This document shows, one piece after another, positions 44,156-52,351 of a DNA stretch of 64,000 nt. The stretch comes from RPQJ01 sp963706535 (GTDB lineage Bacteria; Pseudomonadota; Gammaproteobacteria; Steroidobacterales; Steroidobacteraceae): positions 19,666 through 83,665 of the forward strand of contig CAVPMU010000011.1 of the NCBI GenBank assembly GCA_963706535.1, read 5' to 3'. Positions within the stretch are counted from its first letter, which is position 1, and each line of letters starts with the position of its first letter. Position numbers and translations under genes: made by a program. The notes below the pieces were generated by a model. That model ran no database searches and was not told the DNA's origin. It was given only the letters and a program-made list of their open reading frames with translations.

Positions 44156-44971
44156 GTGCCGGAGCTTCCCGAAGTCGAGACCACCCGCCGCGGCATCCGC
44201 ACGGCCCTGCGTGGCCGCACCGTCACCGCGCTCGTGCTGCGCGAGCGGCGCCTGCGCTGGCCGGTCGACGCGCGGCTCGCGGCGGCGCTGGCCGGGCGCC
44301 GCGTGCTGGATGTGCGGCGCCGCGCGAAGTACCTGCTCATCGAACTCGAGCACGGCACGCTGATCGCACACCTCGGCATGTCGGGCAGCCTGCGCGTGCT
44401 GCCGGCGGAGGCACCGCTCCTGGCGCACGACCATTACGACCTGCTGCTCGATTCCGGTCGCTGCCTGCGCTTCAACGATCCACGCCGCTTCGGGTGCCTC
44501 CTCTGGACGGACGGCGACCCGGAGGCGCATCCGCTGCTCGCGGAGTTGGGTCCCGAACCGCTCGGTCGCGCATTCGACCTCGATTACCTGGCGGGGAAGG
44601 CGCGCGGGCGCCGCATCGCCATCAAGCAGTTCCTGATGGACCAGCACGTCGTGGTGGGGGTCGGCAACATCTACGCGAGCGAGGCGCTGTTTCGCGCCGG
44701 CATCGACCCGCGCCGGGCGGCCGGGCGCGTGAGCCGCGGGCGTCTCGGGCAGCTCATCGAGGCGATCCGGGACGTGCTCGGCGAAGCCATCCGCCAGGGG
44801 GGCACGACGCTGCGCGACTACGTGAACGCGGAGGGCACGCCGGGCTACTTCCGCCAGAAGCTCTACGTCTACGAGCGGGCGGGCCTGCCCTGTCGCAGGT
44901 GCCGCACCCCGATCCGCCAGGTCGTGCAGGGCCAGCGCTCGACGTACTACTGCCCGGCCTGCCAGAGGTAA
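44156..44971 (+). CDS. mutM: Formamidopyrimidine-DNA glycosylase
   Basis: Base-excision repair enzyme (Fpg) of 271 residues that removes 8-oxoguanine. The mature N-terminal Pro follows the initiator (GTG, then PELPEVETTRRGI). Lys in RRAKYLLIEL, the helix-two-turn-helix GVGNIYASEALFRAGI and a C-terminal Cys4 zinc finger (CRRC...CPAC) are all present. GTG 44156 is fixed by the invariant PELPE. No ribosome binding site is seen, since a C-rich heptamer array fills the 5' side. Confidence 0.96.
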   Translation: MPELPEVETTRRGIRTALRGRTVTALVLRERRLRWPVDARLAAALAGRRVLDVRRRAKYLLIELEHGTLIAHLGMSGSLRVLPAEAPLLAHDHYDLLLDSGRCLRFNDPRRFGCLLWTDGDPEAHPLLAELGPEPLGRAFDLDYLAGKARGRRIAIKQFLMDQHVVVGVGNIYASEALFRAGIDPRRAAGRVSRGRLGQLIEAIRDVLGEAIRQGGTTLRDYVNAEGTPGYFRQKLYVYERAGLPCRRCRTPIRQVVQGQRSTYYCPACQR

Positions 44972-45056
44972 CGGGCGGTTATGACCTGAGACCCCTGCGC
45001 GAAACTGCGGTGTGTCCCTTTGCGGGGCGGATTGCCGCCGGCCCATAATCGCACGC

Positions 45057-46313
45057 ATGGGATCTCGAGCCTCGATGCACGTCCTGCTCGGCGTCACGGG
45101 CGGCATCGCCGCCTACAAGAGCGCCGAAATCGTCCGCCGCCTGCGCGACCGCGGGGCGGAAGTGCAGGTCGTGATGACGCGCGGCGCCGCGCAGTTCGTC
45201 ACGCCGCTCACCTTCCAGGCGCTGTCCGGACGCCCGGTGCGCTCCGAGCTCTGGGACGAGGCCGCCGAGGCCGCGATGGGCCACATCGAGCTCGCGCGCT
45301 GGGCGGACCGCATCCTCGTCGCGCCGGCCACCGCCTCTTTCCTCGCACGCCTGGCGCACGGCCTGGCCGACGACCTGCTCACGACCCTGTGCCTCGCGAC
45401 CGACGCGCCGATCAGCGTCGCGCCGGCGATGAATCGCCTGATGTGGGCCAATGCGGCCACGCAGGCAAATGCCGCGCTGCTGCGCTCCCGCGGCATCGCG
45501 ATCCTGGGGCCGGGGGAGGGTGACCAGGCCTGTGGCGAGACCGGACCGGGCCGCATGCTCGAGCCGGGCACGCTCGTGGATGCGCTCCGGCCCGCGACTG
45601 TCGCGGGCGGCGCGCTGGCCGGCCGCAAGGTGGTCGTGACCGCCGGGCCGACACGCGAGCGCATCGATCCCGTGCGATTCATCACCAATCGCAGTTCCGG
45701 CAAGATGGGCTATGCCGTCGCCGAGGCCGCGCGCGACGCGGGCGCGGAGGTCGTGATCGTGAGCGGCCCGGTCAACGTGTGCACGCCGCCCGGCGTGCGG
45801 CGCGTGGACGTCGAGACCGCCGAGCAGATGATGGACGCCGTGAACGAGCACCTGCCCGGCACCGACATCTTCATCGCCTCGGCCGCGGTGTCGGACTACC
45901 GCCCGGCGCAGGTCGCGCAGGAGAAGATCAAGAAGACGAGCGACACGATGCTGCTCGCCCTCTCGCGCACGCCCGACATCCTCGCGACGGTCGCCGCAGG
46001 CAGCCCGCGCCCGTTCGTGGTCGGCTTTGCGGCCGAGACGCAGAACGTCGAACGCAATGCGCTCGCGAAGCTCGAGGGCAAGCGACTCGACATGATCGCG
46101 GCCAACCAGGTGGGCGACGGCCTCGCCTTCGACTGCGACGACAACGCGCTCACCGTGTACTGGCCGGGTGGCAAGCAGGAGCTCGCGCGCGCGGGCAAGC
46201 GCGAACTCGCCGCGCAACTGGTCGCCGTGATCGCGGAGCACTACGCGGTGCGGGCATCGGGTGCGGCACCGGCCCCCGTCGAGCGACGGCCCGGCAGCGT
46301 GGCCAAGCGATGA
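45057..46313 (+). CDS. coaBC: Bifunctional phosphopantothenoylcysteine decarboxylase/synthetase CoaBC
   Basis: Two steps of coenzyme A synthesis in one 418-residue protein. The flavin-dependent decarboxylase half (about 1-190) has GGIAAYKSAEIVRRL, PAMNRLMW and ACGETGPGRM with the active Cys. The synthetase half has VTAGPTRERIDPVRFITNRSSGKMGYA. TTGCGG-N18-CATAAT lies with the -10 (45044-45049) only seven bases before ATG 45057, so the mRNA may be leaderless; ATG 45075 is an alternative. The stop overlaps dut (ATGA). Confidence 0.95.
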   Translation: MGSRASMHVLLGVTGGIAAYKSAEIVRRLRDRGAEVQVVMTRGAAQFVTPLTFQALSGRPVRSELWDEAAEAAMGHIELARWADRILVAPATASFLARLAHGLADDLLTTLCLATDAPISVAPAMNRLMWANAATQANAALLRSRGIAILGPGEGDQACGETGPGRMLEPGTLVDALRPATVAGGALAGRKVVVTAGPTRERIDPVRFITNRSSGKMGYAVAEAARDAGAEVVIVSGPVNVCTPPGVRRVDVETAEQMMDAVNEHLPGTDIFIASAAVSDYRPAQVAQEKIKKTSDTMLLALSRTPDILATVAAGSPRPFVVGFAAETQNVERNALAKLEGKRLDMIAANQVGDGLAFDCDDNALTVYWPGGKQELARAGKRELAAQLVAVIAEHYAVRASGAAPAPVERRPGSVAKR

Positions 46314-46783
46314 CGGCGACGAGCGGGGCCTGCAGGCTGCAGGTGCGCATCCTCGATCCGCGGGTCGGCCGCGAGATCCCGCTGCCGCATTACGCGACCC
46401 CCGGTTCCGCCGGCCTCGACCTGCGGGCCTGCCTCGATGCGCCGCTCACGCTCGCGCCGGGCCAGGCCGAGCTCATCCCGACCGGCATCGCCATCCACCT
46501 CGACGATCCGGGTCTCGCCGCCGTGCTGCTGCCGCGCTCGGGCCTCGGCCACAAGCACGGCATCGTGCTCGGCAACCTCGTCGGCCTGATCGACTCGGAC
46601 TACCAGGGACAGGTGATGGTCTCTTGCTGGAACCGCGGCCAGTCCGCGTACACGATCGCGCCGGGCGAACGCATCGCGCAGATGGTGGTCGTGCCCGTGG
46701 TGCAGGTGGAGTTCGAGGTCGTGGAGAGCTTCACCGAGAGCCACCGGGGCGCCGGCGGCTTCGGCAGCTCGGGGACTACTTGA
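46310..46783 (+). CDS. dut: Deoxyuridine 5'-triphosphate nucleotidohydrolase
   Basis: dUTPase of 157 residues, hydrolysing dUTP to dUMP. All five trimeric dUTPase motifs are visible: PGSAGLDLRA, LLPRSGLGHKHG, GLIDSDYQG, GERIAQMVV and RGAGGFGSSG. Start overlaps coaBC by four bases. The last eight bases overlap the end of the convergent DUF4124 gene. Confidence 0.97.
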   Translation: MTATSGACRLQVRILDPRVGREIPLPHYATPGSAGLDLRACLDAPLTLAPGQAELIPTGIAIHLDDPGLAAVLLPRSGLGHKHGIVLGNLVGLIDSDYQGQVMVSCWNRGQSAYTIAPGERIAQMVVVPVVQVEFEVVESFTESHRGAGGFGSSGTT

Positions 46784-47429
46784 GTCCCTTCAGTTCCTTG
46801 AAGCGCGCGATGTCGGAGTCGAACTCGCTGCGCAGCCTGGCCCGCTCCGCCGTGTTCTTCGCCAGCTCCTGCTGGTAGACCTGCAGGCCGTTCACGGTAT
46901 TGATGATGTCCTCGGCCACGTGGTCCGGGAGCGCCGGCGCATTCGCCGTCGTGTTGTAGGGCCGGTAGCGCTGCACGTCCGTCATCAGGCGCGCCTCGCG
47001 CTCGCGCAGGTTGCCGATGTACTGGTGCGTCACGCGCGACTGCTGCTCGAGCAGCTCGAGCCGCTGGTCCCGCAGGCGTTCGATGTCGGCGACCGACAGG
47101 TAGGTGGCGAGCAGCGTGCGATCGCGCTGGGCGGCCGCCTTCCGGGCTTCCTCGGCCGCCTTCTGCGCCGCGATCTGCTCGAGCGAGCAACGTCCCGGGA
47201 TGATCCGGACCACGCGCCCCGCGTTGTCGAGCACCTCGACGTCGAGGTCCATGCAGGCGGCAGGGATGCTCTGGCCGAAGTGCGACTGGCCGCGGGCGTC
47301 ACGGCAGCGATAGATCGATTCGCGGCCGCCGGCATTCGTCGCCGCCATGCCCTGCAGCGGAACGAGGCATGAGAGCAGCACGGCGATGGTGCCGGCGAAT
47401 GCGTACGTGCGCCTGTGAGAGGTTCGCAT
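46776..47429 (-). CDS. DUF4124 domain-containing secreted protein
   Basis: Protein of 217 residues with a signal peptide (about residues 1-30, ending GMAA). A DUF4124-type motif follows (SIYRCRDARGQSHFGQSIP), then a charged, largely helical coiled-coil-like region (about 90-217) with EQIAAQKAAEEARKAAAQRDR and a C-terminus IARFKELKGLK. Probably periplasmic; function unknown. ATG 47429 is preferred to a start at 47453 because it begins the signal peptide. Confidence 0.83.
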   Translation of the reverse strand: MRTSHRRTYAFAGTIAVLLSCLVPLQGMAATNAGGRESIYRCRDARGQSHFGQSIPAACMDLDVEVLDNAGRVVRIIPGRCSLEQIAAQKAAEEARKAAAQRDRTLLATYLSVADIERLRDQRLELLEQQSRVTHQYIGNLREREARLMTDVQRYRPYNTTANAPALPDHVAEDIINTVNGLQVYQQELAKNTAERARLRSEFDSDIARFKELKGLK

Positions 47430-47512
47430 GGGTGGGGATTGTGCGCCCGGCATGTCGAGGAGGCGTATCTCCGGCCTTCCGCTTTGTGACCTATGTCAAA
47501 CCCGGCCCCCGC

Positions 47513-48145
47513 TCACACCCCGTAGCGGTCACGGTAGCTGCGGACGGACTCGAGCACCCCCGACTCGCCCGTGGACTCGAGGTGCTCGAGCAGGTCGCGG
47601 AGCCGCAGCACGCTCACGACCGGCAGGCCGAAGGTCTCCTGCACCTCCTGCACGGCCGAACGCTCGCCCTGGCCGCGCTCCTCGCGGTCGAGCGCGATCA
47701 GCACGCCAGCGGGCGTGGCGCCCTGGGAGCGGATGATCTCGACGGACTCGCGAATGGCGGTGCCGGCGGTCATGACGTCGTCGACGATCAGCACGCGACC
47801 GGCGAGCGGCGCGCCGACGATCATGCCGCCCTCGCCGTGGTCCTTGGCCTCCTTGCGGTTGAAGGCGAACGGCAGGTTCATGCCCTCGTGGTCGGCGAGC
47901 GCCGCGGCCGTGGTGGTCACCAGCGGGATGCCCTTGTAGGCGGGACCGAACAGCATGTCGAACGGGATGCCGGAGAGCGACGCCGCCCGCGCATAGAAAC
48001 GCCCGAGGGCGCCGATCGCCCGACCGGTGTTGAAGAGGCCCGCGTTGAAGAAGTACGGGCTCACGCGCCCGGACTTGAGCTTGAACTCGCCGAAGCGCAG
48101 CACGCCGAGGTCGAGGCAGAGGCGAATGAAATCGGGTTGGTGCAT
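47513..48145 (-). CDS. pyrE: Orotate phosphoribosyltransferase
   Basis: Pyrimidine biosynthesis enzyme of 210 residues converting orotate and PRPP to OMP. It has GPAYKGIPLVTTTAAALA, FNRKEAKDHGEGG (flexible loop) and the PRPP-binding motif VLIVDDVMTAGTAIRES. Starts are divergent from xthA with only 24 bases between the two ATGs. Confidence 0.96.
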   Translation of the reverse strand: MHQPDFIRLCLDLGVLRFGEFKLKSGRVSPYFFNAGLFNTGRAIGALGRFYARAASLSGIPFDMLFGPAYKGIPLVTTTAAALADHEGMNLPFAFNRKEAKDHGEGGMIVGAPLAGRVLIVDDVMTAGTAIRESVEIIRSQGATPAGVLIALDREERGQGERSAVQEVQETFGLPVVSVLRLRDLLEHLESTGESGVLESVRSYRDRYGV

Positions 48146-48169
48146 GGCCGTACTTTATACTGCGCCGCC

Positions 48170-48937
48170 ATGCGCATCGTCACGCTCAACGCCAACGGCA
48201 TCCGCTCCGCCGCGCGCAAGGGCTTCTTCGCGTGGCTCGAGGGCCGGGATGCGGACGTCGTGTGCGTGCAGGAAACCAAGGCCCAGCGCGACCAGATCGA
48301 CGACCCGGTCTTCCATCCCGCCGGCTACCACAGCTACTACTTCGATGCCGCGAAGAAAGGCTACAGCGGTGTCGCGATCTACTCGCGGGTGAAACCCGAG
48401 CGTGTGCTCACCGGTTTCGGGTCCCGCGAGTTCGACGCGGAGGGCCGCTACATCGAGGCGCAGTTCAAGGGCCTGAGCGTGGTGTCGGTGTACCTGCCCT
48501 CCGGCTCCTCGAGCGAGGAGCGCCAGCAGGCCAAGTTCCGCTTCCTCGGCGAGTTCATGCCGCACCTGCGCGGGCTGAAGCGCAAGCGGCGCGACTACGT
48601 GCTGTGCGGCGACTGGAACATCGCGCACAAGGAGATCGACCTCAGGAACTGGCGCTCGAACCAGAAGAACTCGGGCTTCCTGCCCGAGGAACGCGCCTGG
48701 CTCGACGAGCTCTTCGATGACGTGGGCTACGTGGACGCGTTCCGCGAGGTGAACCCGCACCCCGACCAGTACACCTGGTGGTCGAACCGCGGCCAGGCGT
48801 GGGACAAGAACGTCGGCTGGCGCATCGACTACGAGGTGCTGAGCCCCGGGCTGCGCGGCAGCGTCGAGTCGGCGGACATCTACAAGGCGCAGCGGTTCTC
48901 CGACCACGCGCCGCTCACGATCGACCTCGACCTGTGA
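48170..48937 (+). CDS. xthA: Exodeoxyribonuclease III
   Basis: Class II AP endonuclease and 3'-5' exonuclease of 255 residues. Motifs: LNANGIRSAARKGF, VVCVQETKA (metal-binding Glu), CGDWNIAHKEIDLRN and SDHAPLTIDL (catalytic Asp-His). TATACT at 48156-48161 is eight bases before the ATG, with no Shine-Dalgarno, so transcription may begin at the ATG. The stop overlaps the MFS start (GTGA). Confidence 0.95.
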   Translation: MRIVTLNANGIRSAARKGFFAWLEGRDADVVCVQETKAQRDQIDDPVFHPAGYHSYYFDAAKKGYSGVAIYSRVKPERVLTGFGSREFDAEGRYIEAQFKGLSVVSVYLPSGSSSEERQQAKFRFLGEFMPHLRGLKRKRRDYVLCGDWNIAHKEIDLRNWRSNQKNSGFLPEERAWLDELFDDVGYVDAFREVNPHPDQYTWWSNRGQAWDKNVGWRIDYEVLSPGLRGSVESADIYKAQRFSDHAPLTIDLDL

Positions 48938-50310
48938 GCGACGCCGCGGGCAAGCCCTGGTGGCGCGGCTGGCTCGAGGCCGCCGCCGCGTACCGTCACC
49001 CGCGGGTCGCGGCCATGCTGTTCCTCGGTTTCTCGGCCGGGCTGCCGTTCATGCTCGTGTTCTCGACGCTGTCGGCGTGGCTGCGCGAGGTCGGCATCGA
49101 GCGCGCGACCATCGGCATGCTGTCCTGGGTCGGCATCATCTACTCGATCAAGTTCTTCTGGGCGCCGGTCGTGGACCGGCTGCGGCTGCCAGTCCTCGGC
49201 CGCCTGCTGGGCCGGCGTCGCAGCTGGATGCTGCTGGCGCAGGTCGGCATCGCGACCGGGCTGCTCAACATCGCGCAGCTCGATCCGGTAGGCCACCTCG
49301 CCATGCTCGCGGCGCTCGCGCTGCTGGTCGCGTTCTCCTCCGCCACGCAGGACATCGTCATCGACGCGTGGCGCATCGAGGCCGTGCCGCAGCCGATGCA
49401 GGGCGTGATGGCGGCGGCCTACCAGCTCGGCTACCGCGTCGCGATCATGGTCGGCAGCGCGGGCGCGCTCTGGGTCGCGGCGGATTACGGCTGGATGGCC
49501 GCCTACACCGCGATGGCCGCCATGGTCGGCGTCGGCATCGTCACCACGCTCGTGATCCCGGAGCCTGAGCCGCGCGTGGCGGCCGAGACCTCGATGCAGG
49601 AGCGGCGCGTCATCGACTGGCTCGAGCGCAAGGCGCACTGGCCGGCTTCGGCACGCGAACTCGGCGCATGGTTCGTCGGCGCGGTCGTCTGCCCGTTCGT
49701 CGATTTCTTCACCCGCTATGGCACGAAGCTCGCAGTGATCATGCTCGCGTTCATCGCGAGCTATCGCCTGACGGACTTCACCATGGGCGTGATGGCGAAC
49801 CCGTTCTACCTCGACGTCGGCTACACGCTCAAGGAGATCGCCGCGGTTGCCAAGCTGTTCGGGCTGGTGTCTTCCCTCGTCGGCGTCGTGCTCGGCGGCG
49901 TCGCCGTGGCGCGGCTCGGCACGGTGCGCTCGCTCGCCTTCGGCAGCATCGCGGTGATCGCGTCGAACCTGATGTTCATGCTGCTCGCGTTCCAGGACGA
50001 CCCCAGCATCACCGGGCTCGCCGTCGTGGTGAGCGCCGACAACCTCGCGATGGGCATCGCCGGCACGTCGCTGATCGCCTATCTCTCGAGCCTGACGAGC
50101 GCCTCCTACACGGCGACGCAGTACGCGCTCTTCTCCTCGATGTACGCGCTGCCGGGCAAGCTGCTGATGGGCACGTCCGGCTTCGTCGTGGACGCGGTCG
50201 GCTACCCGTGGTTCTTCGTGTACACCTCGTCGCTCGGCCTGCCGGCGCTGGTGCTGCTGTTCTACCTGGCGAGGGCGCGCGCGGAGAAGGGGATAGGGGA
50301 TAGGGGATAG
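48934..50310 (+). CDS. AmpG-like MFS transporter
   Basis: Twelve-helix major facilitator protein of 458 residues. The N-terminal segment LFLGFSAGLPFMLVFSTLSAWLREVGI, then APVVDRLRLPVLGRLLGRRRSWML and ATQDIVIDAWRIE, are typical of AmpG muropeptide permeases, which import GlcNAc-anhydroMurNAc peptides for recycling. The GTG start overlaps xthA. The last residues (EKGIGDRG) and the stop codon are encoded by a 7-bp repeat array, so the natural C-terminus has been replaced or extended. Confidence 0.87.
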   Translation: MSDAAGKPWWRGWLEAAAAYRHPRVAAMLFLGFSAGLPFMLVFSTLSAWLREVGIERATIGMLSWVGIIYSIKFFWAPVVDRLRLPVLGRLLGRRRSWMLLAQVGIATGLLNIAQLDPVGHLAMLAALALLVAFSSATQDIVIDAWRIEAVPQPMQGVMAAAYQLGYRVAIMVGSAGALWVAADYGWMAAYTAMAAMVGVGIVTTLVIPEPEPRVAAETSMQERRVIDWLERKAHWPASARELGAWFVGAVVCPFVDFFTRYGTKLAVIMLAFIASYRLTDFTMGVMANPFYLDVGYTLKEIAAVAKLFGLVSSLVGVVLGGVAVARLGTVRSLAFGSIAVIASNLMFMLLAFQDDPSITGLAVVVSADNLAMGIAGTSLIAYLSSLTSASYTATQYALFSSMYALPGKLLMGTSGFVVDAVGYPWFFVYTSSLGLPALVLLFYLARARAEKGIGDRG

Positions 50311-50316
50311 GGGATA
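50289..50316. repeat. Heptamer array E, bridging two genes
   Basis: Four GGGGATA units followed by GTG (50317-50319). Read in the MFS frame it encodes the final residues and the TAG stop (50308-50310). The trailing GTG is the start codon of the Rieske gene. This is the left half of the inverted design seen in elements A-C, without a facing half. Confidence 0.88.
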
Positions 50317-50700
50317 GTGGAAGAGGTCGATCTCGAGAGGGTCATCTGTCCCCTGCATGAGCTGGGGGATCCGGGCGCGAAGGGATTCACGCTGGGGGGC
50401 GGGGACTGGCCGCTCAAGGGATTCGTGGTGCGCCGGGGCGACTGCGTGCGGGCGTACGTCAATTTCTGCCCGCACGCCGGGTTCCCGCTCAACTGGAGGC
50501 CCGACGATTTTCTCGCGCCCGACGCGCCGCTGATCCTGTGCCGCATGCACGGGGCGCTGTTCGAGATGGAGGGCGGGCACTGCGTCGCGGGGCCCTGCGC
50601 AGGCGGGAACCTGCGCGCGCTGGCCGTGCGCGTGACGCGTGGTTACGTGATGCTCGGCGAGGACGTGCCGTTCGAGGAACCCGCGGACCTCGGTCGCTGA
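50317..50700 (+). CDS. Rieske [2Fe-2S] domain protein
   Basis: Small iron-sulfur protein of 127 residues. The Rieske ligands are C-x-H in FCPHAGFPL (about residues 51-53) and C-x2-H in LCRMHGALFE (about 75-78), the ferredoxin-like spacing seen in oxygenase-associated Rieske proteins. No membrane segment. It may serve as an electron carrier; the partner is unknown. The first codon is the GTG that closes the heptamer array, so no independent ribosome binding site exists. Translation may be coupled to the MFS gene seven bases upstream. Confidence 0.85.
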   Translation: MEEVDLERVICPLHELGDPGAKGFTLGGGDWPLKGFVVRRGDCVRAYVNFCPHAGFPLNWRPDDFLAPDAPLILCRMHGALFEMEGGHCVAGPCAGGNLRALAVRVTRGYVMLGEDVPFEEPADLGR

Positions 50701-50701
50701 A

Positions 50702-51058
50702 TCAATACCGCTCGACTTCGTCCGGTGACTCGGGCAGTTCCATCTCCGAGAAGCCTGCCGCCTCGCCGCGGTCCACGAACTGCAGCGGATCGGCCCAGAC
50801 CTTGCCGTTGCCGGGCTCGGGCTCGTATTCGTTCTCGGTGTCCTCGGGCTCGACGTCCACCGAGCCCGTCCAGTCCTCCGGGGCCTCGGTCGCTTCGATC
50901 GGCTCCTCGTACCACTCCTCGAGGCCCATCTCCTCGACGGTGCCGTCGAAGTACTGGATCTCGATCGTCCGATCGTCAGCGTCGATGGCGACGATCTCGA
51001 ACGACTCGCCGTCGGGTCGTCGATACCATTGGCCGATGACAGGTGCCGGGTTCGCCAT
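50702..51058 (-). CDS. Short acidic protein, DUF6763-like
   Basis: 118 residues. The N-terminal half (MANPAPVIGQWYRRPDGESFEIVAIDADDRTIEIQYFDGTVEEM) resembles the DUF6763 group from memory; the C-terminal half is strongly acidic (EPIEATEAPEDW, EPEDTENEYEPEPG). Cytoplasmic; function unknown. ATG 51058 is preferred to an upstream start at 51166 because conservation begins at MANPAPV and GAGGAT precedes it. Confidence 0.7.
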   Translation of the reverse strand: MANPAPVIGQWYRRPDGESFEIVAIDADDRTIEIQYFDGTVEEMGLEEWYEEPIEATEAPEDWTGSVDVEPEDTENEYEPEPGNGKVWADPLQFVDRGEAAGFSEMELPESPDEVERY

Positions 51059-51165
51059 GATTCTCGATCCTCTGCCGACCTTGCGCTGTATCCTCTGGAG
51101 GTCCATCACTTCCCTTGTAGACCTGCGCGGCAGCGAGTTCAAGTAGCGGAATCTGCGAACTGCCA

Positions 51166-51684
51166 ATGCTCGACGAACTGGTGAAATTCTTCGTGGTCCT
51201 GCTGGTGGTCGTCGAGCCGCTGTCGCTGCTGCCGGTGCTCGCCGGGCTCACCGAGGGCGAGGGCGAGGCCTGGCGCCGGCGCATGGCGTGGAAGGCCGTG
51301 AGACTCTCGGCGGCGGTGTGCCTGGTGTTCGCGGCCGTCGGGGCCGTGCTGCTCGACCTGCTCGGCATCAGCGTCGATGCGTTCAAGGTGGGCGGCGGCA
51401 TACTGCTTTTCCTGCTTGCGATCGAGATGGTGTTCGCGCGGCCCTCGGGTGTACGCTCGATCACGCCCGGCGAGGATGCCGAGGCGCACCATCGCGCCGA
51501 CATCTCCGTCTTCCCGCTGGCGTTCCCGCTGATCGCCGGCCCAGGCGCGCTCGCGACCGGCCCGGTGATGCGTGTCGTCGGCCGGACGGGCAGCGCCGTG
51601 ATGGGGCGCCTGCTCGGCGTGCTGCTCGCAGCGCTCGCCTCGCAGTTCGTGATGGACGGGATTCGCGGCGCTATGGCCGGGTGA
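51166..51684 (+). CDS. MarC family membrane protein, internally shortened
   Basis: 172 residues where MarC proteins are usually 200-220. The N-terminal helices (FFVVLLVVVEPLSLLPVLAGL) and the family segment FPLAFPLIAGPGALAT are present. The next 40-45 residues, which in E. coli MarC contain a membrane helix, are missing; the sequence jumps to VMRVVGRTGSAVMGRLLGVLLAALASQFVMDGI. The frame stays open, so this is an in-frame deletion near 51555. Function of the family is unsettled, and the shortened protein may be inactive. Confidence 0.85.
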   Translation: MLDELVKFFVVLLVVVEPLSLLPVLAGLTEGEGEAWRRRMAWKAVRLSAAVCLVFAAVGAVLLDLLGISVDAFKVGGGILLFLLAIEMVFARPSGVRSITPGEDAEAHHRADISVFPLAFPLIAGPGALATGPVMRVVGRTGSAVMGRLLGVLLAALASQFVMDGIRGAMAG

Positions 51685-52351
51685 AGGCGAGGTCCCACAC
51701 CTCGTGGCCGAGGCGCTGGCCGCGCAATTCGAAGCGCGTCAGCGGCCGACTCTCCGGTCGCGGCGCATGGCCGCCCGACGACGAGAGGTTGCGCAGCCCC
51801 TCGCAGGCCCCGACCACGGCCAGCATGTGCTCGGCGTAGTCCTGCCAGTCCGTGGCGAGGCGGAACACGCCGCCGGGTTGCAGTTTGCGCGCAACCAGGT
51901 CGACGAAAGCGCCCTGCACGATGCGGCGCTTGTGGTGGCGCTTCTTGGGCCAGGGGTCGGGAAAGTACAGCAGCACTTCGGCGAGCGCGGCATCGGCGAC
52001 CTGGCGCTCGAGCACCTCGACGGCGTCGCGGCAGACGATGCGGACGTTGGAGAGCCCCGCGGCCTCGGCGCGCAACAGCAGGTGGCCGACGCCCGGGCGA
52101 TGCACCTCGATGCCGAGGAAATCACGGTCCGGGTGCGCCTCGGCGAGCGCCGCGAGCGACTCGCCGTTGCCGAAGCCGATCTCGAGCGTGACCGGCGCTT
52201 CGCGTCCGAACACGGTGCCGAAGTCGAGCGGTCCGTCGTCCTCGATGCCGTAGCGTGGCCACAGTTCGCGCCACGCACGCTCCTGCGCCACGGTCATGCG
52301 CCCCGCGCGCACTACGAAGCTGCGCACGCTGCGGCGGTGCTCCTCGGTCAC
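51671..52351 (-). CDS. trmB: tRNA (guanine-46-N7)-methyltransferase
   Basis: SAM-dependent enzyme of 226 residues that makes m7G46 in tRNA. Motifs: LEIGFGNGESLAALA (SAM site), FLGIEVHRPGVGHLL, and FPDPWPKKRHHKRRIVQ (catalytic and tRNA-binding). GTG 52351 overlaps the stop of the upstream dehydrogenase gene (GTGA). Its 3' end overlaps that of the convergent MarC gene by 14 bases. Confidence 0.94.
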   Translation of the reverse strand: MTEEHRRSVRSFVVRAGRMTVAQERAWRELWPRYGIEDDGPLDFGTVFGREAPVTLEIGFGNGESLAALAEAHPDRDFLGIEVHRPGVGHLLLRAEAAGLSNVRIVCRDAVEVLERQVADAALAEVLLYFPDPWPKKRHHKRRIVQGAFVDLVARKLQPGGVFRLATDWQDYAEHMLAVVGACEGLRNLSSSGGHAPRPESRPLTRFELRGQRLGHEVWDLAFTRP

